Assembly (NCBI GenBank): GCA_943704415.1
Contig: CALSCO010001030.1
Location: 53,670-117,669, forward strand
DNA from: Parvularia atlantis
Lineage: Eukaryota > Opisthokonta > Rotosphaerida
Length of the DNA: 64,000 nt
Reading direction: 5' to 3'
Each line of letters starts with the position of its first letter. Position 1 is the stretch's first letter. The notes under the pieces were generated by a model that was given only the letters and a program-made list of their open reading frames with translations, ran no database searches and had not been told where the DNA came from. Below, piece by piece: positions 1 to 11,418 of the stretch. The translations under genes were made by a program, and so were the position numbers.

Positions 1-963
1 TCATCGAGGAGGACAGCGAGCCGCGCGACAAGATCCTGCTCTGGCGCAAGCAGAACCGCAAGCATGTCGCCTTCTCGGTCGTGGGCACGAACAACTACAT
101 CGCACCCGAGGTCCTGCTGCAGGTGCGTGGCGAGGCGCGTGGCCTGTCGTCGCGTGTGCACCGACCCACTCGCGCAGGCCGGCTACACGGGCCAGTGCGA
201 CTGGTGGTCGCTGGGCGTGATCCTGTTTGAGATGCTTTGCGGCTACCCGCCGTTCTGCTCCGACTCGCGACAGAACACGAAGCTGCGCATCGTCAACTGG
301 CGCCAGGTGCCGTGCGCGCGCGCCGGCGCAGACGTCGCCGTGCCAACGCACTCCGTAGACGCTGCGCTTCCCACCAAAGCCCAAGATCTCGCCCGAGGCG
401 CGCGACCTGATCGAACGGCTGATCTGCGACCACCGCGACCGCATCGGCAACAACGGCGTTGAGGAGATCAAGGCGCGCGCGCGTGCACGCGCGCGCGGTG
501 GCGCACGGGTGCTGACTGCGCCGCGCGCAGAACCACCCGTTCTTTAGCGGCATCGACTGGGAGCGGCTGACGTCGTCGCAGCCGCCGTGGAAGCCGCTGC
601 TCGCGTCGCCGACGGACACGTCGTGCTTCGAGGACATCGCGCCCAACAAGGCCGTGCCGGGGGCCGCGGGTGCGTGCGCCGGGGCAGCCGACCGACCGAC
701 GCGCTGCTCACGTGCACACACCAGGCGCGCCGCTGCCGGACGCCCCGCGCAGCACGGGCACGGCCGAGGAGGTCGCCGAGGACGAGTACACGTTCTACGG
801 GTTCACCTACCGCGGCTTTTACAACGTCACGCGCGAGCGGCCCGCACCCGGCAAGATGGACCCGCTGCAGGCCGCCGTGCTGCAAAAGCTGCAGGACGAG
901 GCCGACGAGGCCGAGCGCGCCAGTGCGAGCGCGGAGCACAACCGCCGCACGTCATCATTCTAG
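1..963 (+). CDS. NDR/LATS-family AGC protein kinase, C-terminal part (5' end outside window)
   Basis: Ser/Thr kinase of the NDR/LATS (Cbk1/Dbf2) group, which acts in Hippo/MOR signalling controlling morphogenesis and mitotic exit. Five exons are read: 1-122, 178-306, 359-472, 531-669 and 725-963. The encoded part starts in the activation segment (GTNNYIAPEV), continues with the kinase lobe motif CDWWSLGVILFEML and GYPPF, then RIGNNGVEEIK and HPFF, and ends with the AGC C-terminal tail. The tail carries FYGFTYRGF, the NDR-type hydrophobic motif whose Thr is the MST/Hippo-kinase site in this family. The catalytic HRD/DFG region and the N-terminal MOB-binding segment lie upstream of the window. 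The third intron begins GC rather than GT. Stop is TAG. The family assignment is secure; NDR versus LATS is not resolved. Confidence 0.9.
473..530 (+). other. GC-AG intron in the NDR-type kinase gene
   Basis: A 58-nt intron whose removal joins EEIK to NHPFF, the order conserved in NDR kinases. No GT lies at a position that would keep this frame; the exon ends AAG and the intron starts GCGCGC. It has the usual CTGAC branch-like motif before the CAG acceptor. Confidence 0.7.
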
Positions 964-981
964 TTTCGAGAGCAGCCACAC

Positions 982-986
982 TGTAA
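982..986 (+). terminator. Possible TGTAA poly(A) signal after the kinase gene
   Basis: TGTAA lies 19 nt beyond the kinase stop codon. The same pentamer follows the MED23 stop (7960-7964), the stop of the membrane protein at 44037-44041, and, on the minus strand, the HERPUD-like stop (57255-57259). TGTAA is the usual poly(A) signal in green algae and some other protists; its use here is inferred from position only. Confidence 0.3.
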
Positions 987-1000
987 CGCGCCGCTTGCGG

Positions 1001-4000
1001 ATGCCACCGACGGTGATGGCGGCGAAGAGCCGTGCGGCATCCTCGCGCACGGTCGTCTCACGCGCCTGCCGTCGCGGCTGCTGCTCGCAGGCCAAGCGGC
1101 GCCGCAGCACATCCAACGCGGCCATGCCGGCCACATCGATGATGGTGGCGCCCGTCGCGACGCCGCCGCCGCCCGCGCCGCAGCCGGCCGAGCCGATGGC
1201 GACCGAGGGCGCGACGGACGGCGAGCGTGTGCCGCCCGAGCGTGCGCTGCCTTGGGCCCCGCGTGCGAGGGCGTGCGGCGGCTGATGCGGCGCGGTGGCG
1301 CACAGGAGCGCTGATCGCGTCGCTCGCGCGGCTGCTGGAGGCGCTCGGCAGCACGCTCGAGGTGCGCCGCCGCCGCCCCGATGCACGCTCGCGAGCTGAC
1401 AGGTGATACGCAGGACCCGCTGGCGGACGAGGCCGTGCCGATCCCGGCGGTCGACGCCGCGGTGCGCAGTGTGATCGGCCGTGACAGCAGTCGGATGACC
1501 ATCGATGCGGTGCAGCTCGTGCGCTTTGTCGACGACTGCGATGTGGCGCTGCACGACAACACGCCCGGCGTCGTCGCGCTTATGGCGGAGCACGTCCAGA
1601 CCCTAAGCGGTGCGCGCACCGGACCGAACTGCGTCGGCACGGTTGACCGGACGCGCGCAGCACTCGAGGCCGGCGTGCGCGCGCGCCAGCTCGCCGTGCT
1701 GCTGCGCCTCGTGCGCGTGCTGCAGCGGCGCTTCGGCGAGGGTGCGGTCAGCCTCGAGCCGCTGCTGTCGACCGTGCGTCAGCCGGCACGAGCCCGATGC
1801 GGCTCATTTGTGGCGCGCGCAGGGTATCCCGCTGCTCGCGAGCGAGGACCCTTGGCCATTCATGCTCCTGTGCCGCATTATCACGGCCCTGCTGCGCAGC
1901 TGCAGCGTGCGCACACGCAGGCACGCACACACACTGGCCGTGCTGCTGCTGATCGTCTGTTACGCAGTGAGGTGTTTGCCAACTTTGTGCGGACCTCGGC
2001 CGACCTGCCCGCGCGCATCGCGTGGCCGCAGGCGCAGCTGCTGCAGGCCACCGCGGCGACTCTCGTTGACCTCGTGGACGGCCTGGACCCGGTGCTGCCG
2101 ATTGTGGTGATCGCGGGGCAGGTGCGCGTCGACTGCGGCCCTCGTGCAATCGCCCACATGCACGTGCGACACAGCTCCAGGCCATCGAGGGCAGCTGGGC
2201 GCTGCAGCCGCTCAGAGACGCCGTAGCCGCGCGCCACGCAGCCGTGGGCCGGCTCGTGAACGTGCTCGGTGCAACGCCGAGCCGAATGCTGCGGCGCTGC
2301 TCACCGCGCGCGCGCCACGGCGGCAGCGCTCGACAAGATGTGCATGTTCACCGTCAACTCGACCGCGACGTGGGAGATTGTGGCGTCTCTGGGCGACCGC
2401 GTGCGTGCTTGGCCTTCCTCTCGCATTGCTGCGCGCCTAAATGTGAGCGCTCCAGGAGCAGCTGCACAACTTTCGCCTCGCGTGCTGTCTCGGCGTCGTA
2501 CTGCAGAACGCGTCCGACCTTGCCAGCCGCCGCCTGCAGCTGGCCGCGGCTACCGACAGCACCGGGCCCGGCCAGGTGCTGATGCGCTGGCTCCACGCCG
2601 CACCCGGCGCGCTCACGTGCTCGTTGCAGGTGCCGCCCAAGCACACGCAGCCCGCGGTCGCCTCGGCCGAGTACGCGCGCATGTTTGTGCTCGAGCTGTC
2701 GTGGCGGCACAAGCGCGGGCAGCGTGCGTCACGTGCTGTGCGCACGACTGTGGCAGCGCTGGGCCATGACTCGCGGCTGCACAGAGCAAGGAGTGCCTTA
2801 CAACCCGCTGGACGACCCGATCATGCTCCTGCGCTGGAACCAGGCCGCCGAGCTGCTACTGATGAGCGTGCAGGCGCCGTGCGTTTCTGCCGCGTGCAAG
2901 CCACAACACGCACATGACTCGCGGTGCGCCGGCGCAGCCTTCTCGGGCAGGCGAACGCAATGGACGTGCGGGCGCTGGTGCAGTACCAGCACTTTCTGCA
3001 GACGATCGCCGAGCTGGCCAAGCAGCACGGTGCGCAAGCGGCAGGGCGCGCGTGCCACACCGGCTTGCTCACGACAGCGATGTGCCCAGGCGCGGTCGAC
3101 AGCGTCCGGCTGATGCTGCTGTGGCTGCTTTTGCAGGTGCTCGAGTACTTTGTCAGGCTGGTGCGCCCTGCGGCTCGTGTGCGCGCTGGCTTGCTCACGT
3201 GGCGAGCCAGGTGTCTGTGGCCAACAACGCTGAGCTGAACGCGCTGATCATGGCGGCCGTGAACGCGGTCGTCGTCGACACGCGCAGCACAGGGCCTGCC
3301 GCGCCGGTCGACCCAGAGCACACCTCGCTGCTGCACGTGGGCGGCGTCTTTCTGGTACGCCTGCGTCTGCCGTCGGCGGACGCTTGCCCCCAGTCTGAAC
3401 CGCGCGGCAGAGCGACATGGTGCAGCCGGTCGAGCTCATCCGCAGCGCGCTGGCCGACAAGGTCATGATCATTGAGTCGCAGCGCCCGCTTGAACGGCGC
3501 ATGACCGAGGCCTACCGCGCCATGGTGGCCGGGCTGAAGGGTGCGTGCACGTGTGCGTGCACAGAGGCGCAGCGTGACAGCAATGCGCACGTGCAGGCTC
3601 AAGCGCGCTGCTGGCCCAGCACGGGCTGGAGCAGCACATGCGTGCGCTGTGGATGCACTCGATGACGTCTGCCGGCCGAGAGGTGCGCCGCTGCCGCTGC
3701 ACGTCGTTACCTGCGCGCAAGCCGAACGTCGACGCGCCGCGCAGACCGTGCCGGTGATGTTGCAGATCGTCGTCTTTGGCGCCGGGGCGGTGCGACCACC
3801 TGCTTCGACGCACGCGAGAGTCACCTGACACGCCTTGCTGCAGGGCGACGAGGTGACCACCCTGCCAAACACGACGCTCAAGTGCCGCCGTGTCGCTGCC
3901 CTTGATCCGTCGCTGTACATGCACCTGCAGATCAGCGTCAGGCTGCAGTGCGTGACGGCCGAGAGCTTTGGGCTGCGCGCGCTAGACGCACGTCACGCCT

Positions 4001-7000
4001 GCAGGCTCATCGGGCAGATTGTCGAGCTCATCTCCAAGGGCGCTTCGGGTCTGAGTGGCGCCGACGGAGCAGGCGCGGGTGCGGTCGACGTGAGCAGCCC
4101 GACCACGTTGGACCACATCGCGACCGTCTGCCACTCGCTGCAGATGTTGTGCGTGCGGGTGGCGTAGTCGTGGCCGTGCACTCGTGCTGACACGCAGTCG
4201 CGCGCAGCTACACCACGCCTCTGCAGAAGATCATCACATCTAAGATGCTCACCTTTGCCGCGATCATCTCGGAGCGCCCGGACGGCGCGGCCGCCCCCGC
4301 CCCGGCCATCTCCGCCACCGATCACGCGCACGCTTCGCGCGCCTTGCAGACTTTCGTTGAGCTGGTGCTTTACCGGCTCGTCACGCTCGCCAGGTGTGCA
4401 CTTGCAGAAGCTGCACGCGGTGCTCAGTGCCGCGCGCGCCCCTCGATTAGCGCGCCCGCAAGCTCGCTGGCCGTCACGATCCTCAGCAACTTGCTCCCGA
4501 CCCTGCTCAAGATCCGCCGGTGGCAGCTCTTTCTGAGTAGCGAGCTCCTGGGCGTGACGATCCTGCAGCTGCCGCTCGATGCGATGGCCATTCTCAAGAT
4601 CTTCCCGAAGCAGGTGCGCGCCGAATGCGTCGCGTGCCCGCGCTCAAGTCTGCGCTGCAGGAGGCGCGCGAGGCCGGTGCGCCGCCGACGACGCAAGGCG
4701 AGATTGTCAAAGCGATCGCGACGCTGCTCGGCCCGTCGCTGTGGATCCGCCGCAGCTACGTTGTGGCGCTGGCTCGCATGCTCAGCCTGCGGTGCGCTTG
4801 CGCTGCCGACGGCAAACGCGAGCGCGCCTGACACATGTGTGCGTGCGGGTGCAGCGGGCCGGGCGACGCTGTTGAGGAGCGCATTGTCGCACTGCTCGAC
4901 GCCATCCACGCGCTCGACGTCCCCGACGCACTCACGTGGAGCCCGCAAGCGCGCGAGTACTTCCCGCCACTGCTGCGCCGGTAGGGCCTGCCGCCGCCGC
5001 GGTGCAGCGCGTCCTGATGCTCGTCTGCGTGCTCGCAGGTACTACGATGCGCGCGACAACACGCTGCGCCAGCACGCGATCGACCAGCAGATCACGAGCT
5101 TCATCGCCACAGACCTGCACAACCCGCTCATCCTCAACGCGCCGTCGGCGCCGGCGATCGACCCGCTGCCCAAGGTGCGCGTGCTCGCCCCGTGCGTGCG
5201 CTGCAGCGATTGAGGGCAACACGCACCTTCGTGTGCCGCCGCAGCTCATCCAGCACTACATGCTCCCGGACTACAAGCGCTTCTTCTTGTGCGTGATCTG
5301 GAGCTTCATGACGTATGAGGAGGGACACATCGACCTCGACTTCAAGAGTGCGGCGCGGGGCTGCAAGGCTCTGAACTTCCTGACGTGCGTGACCGTGCGC
5401 CAGACGTCGGCAAGGTCATGCTGGCGATCGGGACGGACCAGCGCGCTGCGTGCACGTGGTTCTTGCTGGACTACATCGTGCAGAAGCACGAGAATAAGGG
5501 CACGGTGCGTGCGAGGACGCGTGTGCACGCACGTCGCTGCTGAGCACAGACTGCGTGTAGGTCCAAAAGCTGCGGCTGGACGCGCTCGAGGACATGATCT
5601 TCATGCACCGCCTGCTCTCGCTCGAACACGTCCTGGCCGGCCTGAGCCGCGGCCATCTCGAGCGCACGGAGGTGACGTTCCGCATCCTGCGGTGCGTGCG
5701 CGTGTGCGGCCGGCCGCCGTGACGCTGCACTGATGCGAGGTCGACGCGACGTGCAGCTTCCTCTTGCTGCAGTCTACCCAGTGGACACGGCGCTTGAATA
5801 CCTTCCTGGAGGCTGGCCTGAACCCGGCGCGCTGGCGCGAGCGCGACCACCTGAGCAAGCTGCGCGCCTACTACCAGGCGTGCGTGCACACGGGCGCGAG
5901 ATGCGCGGGCAGACTGCTCACGGCCCCGCCGCGCAGCTTCCCCGAGACCTTTGAGCCCGAGCAGATCGGTGGTCTGCTGAACCCGTGCGCGCACCCGCAT
6001 GCTTGTCGTTGCGCCGAGCGCCAACGCATCTGCCCGCCCGCTCGCGCGCAGGCTCACCGATCTGACGGCGCACCTGCAGCACAATCTGCCGGTGTACTAC
6101 GGCGTGCTGCCCGTGCGGTGTGTGCCGAGCGGCGTTGCACGCGCGGCCTGCCTCACGCGCGTGGCAGCGTCCTCCCGGCGCTCGCGTGGGTCATCCACCG
6201 ATGCCTCGAGCACGACGAGGAGGCGCTGCTGCTGGACCTGCTGCCGTCGTGCGCACTTCGATGCGCCGCACACGGTCCGCCGCACTAATCGGCGCGCTGC
6301 CCAGGCTGCGCCCGCTCTACGCGTACCATTCCACGCCGGTGCTCTTCTTGCATGAGCTCTTCTCCGTCTACGCCGCCTGCCCGCTCCTGAAGCGCAGTGC
6401 GGCCGCGCGCCGTGGGCTCCTGCTGCTTCTGCCCGGTCTGTGGCGCACACATGTCGCGCTCGCGGGACATTCTCTGAGCCGCGCGGCAGACAACGTGGCG
6501 GTTGAGCTGTCGGCCGAGACGCGCAGCTTCTGCGCCGACGTGCGCGCCGGTCCGCCGTACGGCTCGCCCGAGCACTTCTGGCGCTTTGTTGAGCGCCTCG
6601 CGGACGGTGCGCGTCGTGTGTGCGCCCACCTCGCAGCGTTTTGACGAAGCCGGCGCAGTGACCACGAGCACGATGCCGTACGAGGGCGAGATGAACACCG
6701 ACAGCCTGCACGACCGGCAGCACATGGAGCTGCGCAGCCCGAGCGCGCGCGTGCTGCGGCTGGCGAGCATCGAGGGTACGCTGCATGTAGCGTTACGGAT
6801 CAGCTCACACCTTCCTGCACAGTTTTGGCCTGCCCCAGCTTTGCGCCGCAGCACGCTGCGGAGCTGCTGGCGTGGAGCATGCACAGACCCGCGCGCACGA
6901 CCGTCGCGCACATGGTCGCGCTGGCGCAGCTCGTTCTTGCGCTTCCGTCGCCGTATACGCACGCCTTTACGGACGCGGCCCAGGCGCTCGTGCGTGACAT

Positions 7001-7956
7001 GGACTGGGGACCGTCGCGCGCACCGCCCGCCGAGGGTCTCGTGCGTGATCCTTGCGGGGCCGTCTGCTGCTGCTCGAGAGCTGACACTGCACCTCGCAAC
7101 GCCAGCCCGTGTCTGCCGGGCTCTTGTTCAACCAGCTGGCGTGGTACGAGATGGACACGGCGTTTGACGGCAGCGAGGTGCGCGCGCTGGAACGACAAAT
7201 TGGCGCCGCTTATGCCGCCGCGCAGGCGCTGGCGTGCGGCACGTCGCTGTTCCTGGAGCCGCTGGCGGACGAGAGCGACGCGCGCCGCGGGCTCAACAAT
7301 GTAGCGCATCGCCTGCTCGTGTTCATGCAAGGCCGTGCGTGGCGTGCGCGCGCGTGCTCGCGTGCTCACGGCGACGCCTCCCAGTGCTGCGCTTCGGTGG
7401 CGGCGACGTCCTGCGCCGGTTGTCGGCGGTGTTGCGCGAGGCCGGCGGGACAGAGCACTTTGAGTTTGTGGTGCGCGTCGTGGCGCCGACGCTGCACCGC
7501 CTGCGCGACAGCCGTGTGCAAGACGCGCTGTTCACGACAGTGCGCGCGCGCGTGGCCTGCCTCCCTCGCTCCGTTGACTCTTGTGCCGTGCCAGGTGATC
7601 GTGGACCTGCTGCTGCTGTTTTCGCCCGTGGTTCAGCGCGCAACCACCGCGGGCAAGCTTGCGTGCTCGCTAACTGTGCAAACGACACTCGACCTCGTGT
7701 ACGCGTGCGCTGCGCGTGCTGCGCATGAGCGAGCGGCGGCTTACCACCCATCGACACGCACAGTGACCTGCTCAAGCGCGACGCCGGGCTACCGGCCGAC
7801 GCGATCGCCCGGCTGAGTACAGCGTTTGCCCCGTGTGACGCCAGGCACGTGCGCGGTCCTCGCGCCCGCTCGCAAGCTGACCCGGTCGCCCAGGGTGCGA
7901 GCAAGGCTCGAGCGCTGGTGGACGCCAGCGACCGCGGCTGCAAAGTGATCGCTTGA
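1001..7956 (+). CDS. MED23: Mediator complex subunit 23-like protein
   Basis: Large alpha-helical protein of roughly 1,850 residues assembled from about 30 exons separated by ~50-75 nt introns. The second half aligns with MED23 as I know it: FFLCVIWSF matches the MED23 LFLCLLWK stretch; LDALEDMIFM followed by a Leu-rich helix matches its EILNDMVW block; LPVYYGVLPVR and ALAWVIHRCLE match LPIYFGNVCLR and FDIVIHRFLE; and YAYHSTPVLFLHEL precedes a conserved LLKR. MED23 is a tail-module subunit of Mediator that links activators to RNA polymerase II. The N-terminal half is Leu/Ala-rich and less recognisable. The start is uncertain: in-frame ATGs lie at 1001, 1016 and 1123. Human MED23 is ~1,370 residues, so this copy is long, and a merged upstream gene cannot be excluded, although no gap larger than an intron interrupts it. 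It ends TGA and a TGTAA follows at 7960. Confidence 0.78.
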
Positions 7957-7959
7957 ACA

Positions 7960-7964
7960 TGTAA
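7960..7964 (+). terminator. Possible TGTAA poly(A) signal after MED23
   Basis: TGTAA immediately follows the MED23 stop codon, inside the 27-nt gap to the convergent transporter gene. Inference from position and recurrence only. Confidence 0.3.
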
Positions 7965-7983
7965 GGAAAACGTGCTTTAGACC

Positions 7984-10248
7984 TCACTCTTCGATCGCGC
8001 GCGCGGCGCTGGCAGACCCGGAGCTGTCGTCGGCCAGGACGTCGCGACGTGCAGGCGCCATCGCTACGCCCTCGGGTGGTGTGTCTTGCTGCGCCGGCGC
8101 CGCCGCGAGGTCGGGCTTGGCTGCTGCCGCCGCTGGTGCGTCAGCACTCTGGCTGCCGTGCTGCTCGACTGGCCCGTCCGCTCGTGCAGGCAGCGTGGTG
8201 GCGGCTGCAGGCGGGGGCTGCTTGTCCGCTGGCCCGTGCTCAAGCAGCACGTCCGGCGGTGGTGGCACGGTTGCGCGCACGGGCGCGGCGGTCACGGTCG
8301 GCAGCGGCCCATTCAGCCCTGTCGCGACCTCGGCCAGCGGCTTGTCGTCTGCCGTGACGCTCGATCTGCGCGCACGCACAACGCACGCGATCGGTGATCC
8401 CTAGTCGGTTTGCCCAGGCACACGCACATCATCAAGCTCGTGGTGCAGCTGAGGGCCAGGAATCCGGCAATCAGCAGCGCGGCCTGCGCGTAGCGGCGGC
8501 GCTGGTCGTTCTTGTTGTACACCCGGAGGAAGAACAGCGACGGCAGGATGTAGGCCACTGTGAAGCCCGCGGTTGCGCCCGTCATCGACACAACCTGGCC
8601 GCCGCGCGTAAGGCCGGGCGGCGCCACAGCAGCACACGGCGCCGCGCGCGCACCGTCTCGACCGACGGCACCATCACGCACGTGTAGCCCGCCAGCGCGA
8701 GCACAAACAGGCTCTCGACCGCGTGCCGTGCCCACTGCCGCGGCCTCAGCGTGCGCGGCTCACCTGTCCCAGCGCGGCTGCGCACCGGCGTCTTCATCAC
8801 GCTGCTGTCGTGCAGACCGACGGCGCTGCGGCGCACGTACAGGAACGAGTCGAGCGACTGCCCCGCGAGGCGTGCGTACGTAAGCGAGGGCCGCCAAACC
8901 CAGCCAGCGGCGCGCACCTGGCAGCACGGCAGGAGCGCGAGCGGGAAGAGGAGGATGGTTGAGCACGCAAAGGCGATCTGGATCAGCGCGGTGAGGAGCG
9001 GCATGGCCGCAGCGAGCGTTGGCCAGATCGGGTAGATGACCTGCGCGCCGAGCACGAAAAAGCCCGCAAAGCCAAACTGCGCGCACCCGTCTAAGCGCTC
9101 CACTCGCACGCACGCGCGCGCGCGCGGAGTCGGGCGCACCAGGCTGTACATGATCGACGCGAGGTTGACGGAGCGGTACATTGTGTCCATGGTGTTGTGC
9201 AGGTTGGGCACGTCCACGCTAAGGTCAAACATGTCGCTGCGCCACACGCATCAGCCAGCGGGGGCACGCGCGGTACCGCGCACGCACAACTGGCAGGTGT
9301 ACGCCTGGCAGACGATCGGCACAGCCTTCATGACGTGGCGGAAGTCGAGGTGCGCAAACGTGAATGCCGTGCCAAACGTCAGCGCGGCCGGGTCGAGCTC
9401 GTTTGGCGGCTACGCAGGCCGCCCGAGCGTGAGGCAGCGGCGACACGAGCGGGCGCGGACGCACCTCGGCGATCAGCTTGCGCTGCCCGAGCCACACGCT
9501 GAACGAGTATGACAGCAGCGCCATGAACATGAGCACGACGAGGCCGACGTCGACGATCACGGCAGCCTCGCACGCGCGCTGCGCGAGGGGGCCGGTGAGG
9601 GCAGCTCGCACGCGCAAAGTGGCACGCACCTGCAGCTGGCGCGTGTCGCGCAGGAGCGCGAGCGGCACCAGCCCGACGATGACCGCGCCGTTGACAAGCC
9701 GGCTGAGCGGGCTGTCGGCGCCCCCGAGGTAGAGCTGCTCAAAGGCGACGAGCACCTCCTGCAGGATGAGCAAGTAGGCTGTGCGCCGGTTGAGCGTGCA
9801 GGCCCCGGCCGGCGCGGGCGCACGCACTGACAGACGTGCCAAACTGCAGCACGGCGCTCCCGAGCTCCACGGCCATCGAGCCCGGGTAGCCGAAGAGGTA
9901 GAAGCCGAGCATCTCATAGCTGCGCGTGCCGCACTCCCTGCTCGCGAACTGGAGCATCTCGAGCGAGAACTTGGTGCCCTGCGCACGCGCACGTCACCAG
10001 CGCCGCTCGCCAACGGCCGCCCAAACGCGACCTGGTGCGCGAGCCAGGTGCACGCGAGCCCGAGCAGCAGGCCCGTCTTGCCGTAAAAATACACGATCGA
10101 CAGCAGGCTCGAGCCGACCATCGCCGCCGTCACGAGTGCGACGCCCTGGCGCTCGAGCTGGGCGCGCACACACCAGGCGGAGCGTGAAGAGGCGCGACAC
10201 GGCCTCGCGGGCATCACGCACGCTGCGCTGGTCCCGCGCGAGGTCCAT
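7984..10248 (-). CDS. SLC38/AAAP-type amino-acid transporter
   Basis: Polytopic membrane protein of the amino acid/auxin permease family, predicted to carry neutral amino acids with H+ or Na+. Exons read from 10248 downwards give about ten hydrophobic segments. Diagnostic pieces are the early helix pair SSLLSIVYFYGKTGLLLGL, AVPIVCQAYTC (equivalent of the SLC38 VCFAFTCHP helix), NLHNTMDTMYRSV, and near the end SMTGATAGFTVAYILPSLFF, the typical last-but-one AAAP helix. A ~120-residue Ala/Pro-rich cytosolic tail follows the last helix, joined through an intron that starts GTGCGTGTGC. The chosen ATG gives MDLARDQRS before the first intron; a longer frame upstream begins only with TTG. Divergent from METTL6 with 32 bp between start codons; convergent with MED23 (27 nt). 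Confidence 0.8.
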
Positions 10249-10280
10249 GGCCGCGGGCGGGTCACACAATCGAGCGTCGA

Positions 10281-11340
10281 ATGGGCACGCGTCTCCTGCT
10301 GCGCGGGCCGGACGCGGCGGCGTGGGTGGCGGCGCGCGGCGCGGCGGCGCAGGCGCAGCTGGACGCGGGCGCGGCGCAGACCAAGCCGATGGCGCCGTTC
10401 TGGATCGGCAAGTATAAGCGCGAGGTGCGCATCTCTCTGTCTAGCGCATTGCATACTGAACATCGCACTGCAGGTCGCGCGCAACTGGGACCAGTTCTAC
10501 CGACGCAATGAGACGCGCTTCTTCAAGGACCGCCACTGGCTGCGCACCGAGTTCCCCGAGCTCTTCGCAGCCGCAGACGCAACGGACGCCGATACGCCGC
10601 GCCGCACGCTGCTCGAGGTCGGCTGCGGCGTCGGCAACATGCTCTTCCCGCTGCTCGACGAGACGCGCGACGCGGGCCTGTTTGTCTACGCCTGCGACTT
10701 TTCGCGGCGCGCGATCGACCTCGTCAAGGCGCGCACTCCCGGCCACGGCACGACGCACGGCGGCTGACACGCGTCGCGCGCGCAAAGGCCGGCGCGGCGT
10801 ACGACCCCGCGCGCTGTCTCGCCTTCGTGGCCGACATCGTCCGCGACGACCTCGCCGCAAACGTGCCGCAGCCCGTCGACCTGGCCACGATGATCTTCGT
10901 GCTCTCGGCCGTCCCGCCCGAGCACATGGGCGACGCCGTACGCACGCTCGCGAGGTGCGCCCTCGCTGCTCGCGCCGCTGCACGCTCCGTGACACCTAGC
11001 AGGAGCGTGCGCGCGGGCGGGACCGTGTTCTTCCGCGACTACGGCCTGTACGACCAGGCGCAGCTGCGCTTCCAGCCAAGCAGCCGCCTCGACGAGCGCT
11101 GCTACGTGCGCCAGGACGGCACGCTGTCGTACTACTTCTCGCTGGGTGCGCCGCCGACGCGACCGCGCGTAGCTGCGCTCACGGCTGCGCGGGGCAGACG
11201 TCGTGCGTGACCTGTTTGACCGCGCGGGCTTTGACGTCGTCGCGCTCGAGTACACGGTGCACCAGACGACCAACGTCAAGCAGGGCGTGACGTTTGACCG
11301 CGTCTTTGTGCAGGGGCGGTTCACGCGCCGTCCTGGGTGA
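10281..11340 (+). CDS. METTL6: tRNA N3-methylcytidine methyltransferase, METTL6-like
   Basis: SAM-dependent class I methyltransferase that makes m3C32 in the anticodon loop of tRNA(Ser). Five exons (10281-10424, 10474-10728, 10788-10954, 11003-11145, 11198-11340) give 283 residues, the size of human METTL6. Motifs in order: WDQFYRRN and FFKDRHWL (tRNA-binding entry), LLEVGCGVGN (SAM loop), YACDFSRRAIDLVK, IFVLSAVPPEHM, FFRDYGLYDQAQLRF and CYVRQDGTLSYYF. All are near-identical in position to the METTL2/6/8 family, and the C-terminus resembles METTL6 more than METTL2. Intron 2 (10729-10787) is a GC-AG intron. A short N-terminal Ala-rich leader precedes the domain. Start ATG lies 32 bp from the divergent transporter. 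Confidence 0.92.
10729..10787 (+). other. GC-AG intron in METTL6
   Basis: 59-nt intron after ...AIDLVK; the exon ends AAG and the intron starts GCGCGC, exactly as in the kinase gene at 473. The only alternative, a GT donor 6 nt earlier, would delete the conserved VK. CTGAC precedes the AAAG acceptor. Confidence 0.65.
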
Positions 11341-11418
11341 CCACGCGTGAACGCATGACAGAAACGAATGCACAAGATGCGGCGCACACATACGCGTGCG
11401 CGCGCGCGGTGCCACGGC

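Noticed and set aside
5340-5430. Apparent 19-30 nt intron in MED23
   Set aside because: Using the GTGCGG donor 30 nt earlier gives an ordinary intron of about 57 nt and keeps the frame.
8340-8450. Apparent early stop after the last helix of the transporter
   Set aside because: A 60-nt intron starting GTGCGTGTGC removes the stop and joins the Ala/Pro-rich tail in frame.
10141-10248. Apparent 16-nt intron or frameshift near the start of the SLC38-type transporter
   Set aside because: A GTGCGT donor further upstream gives a normal 64-nt intron with the same reading frame, so no frameshift is needed.
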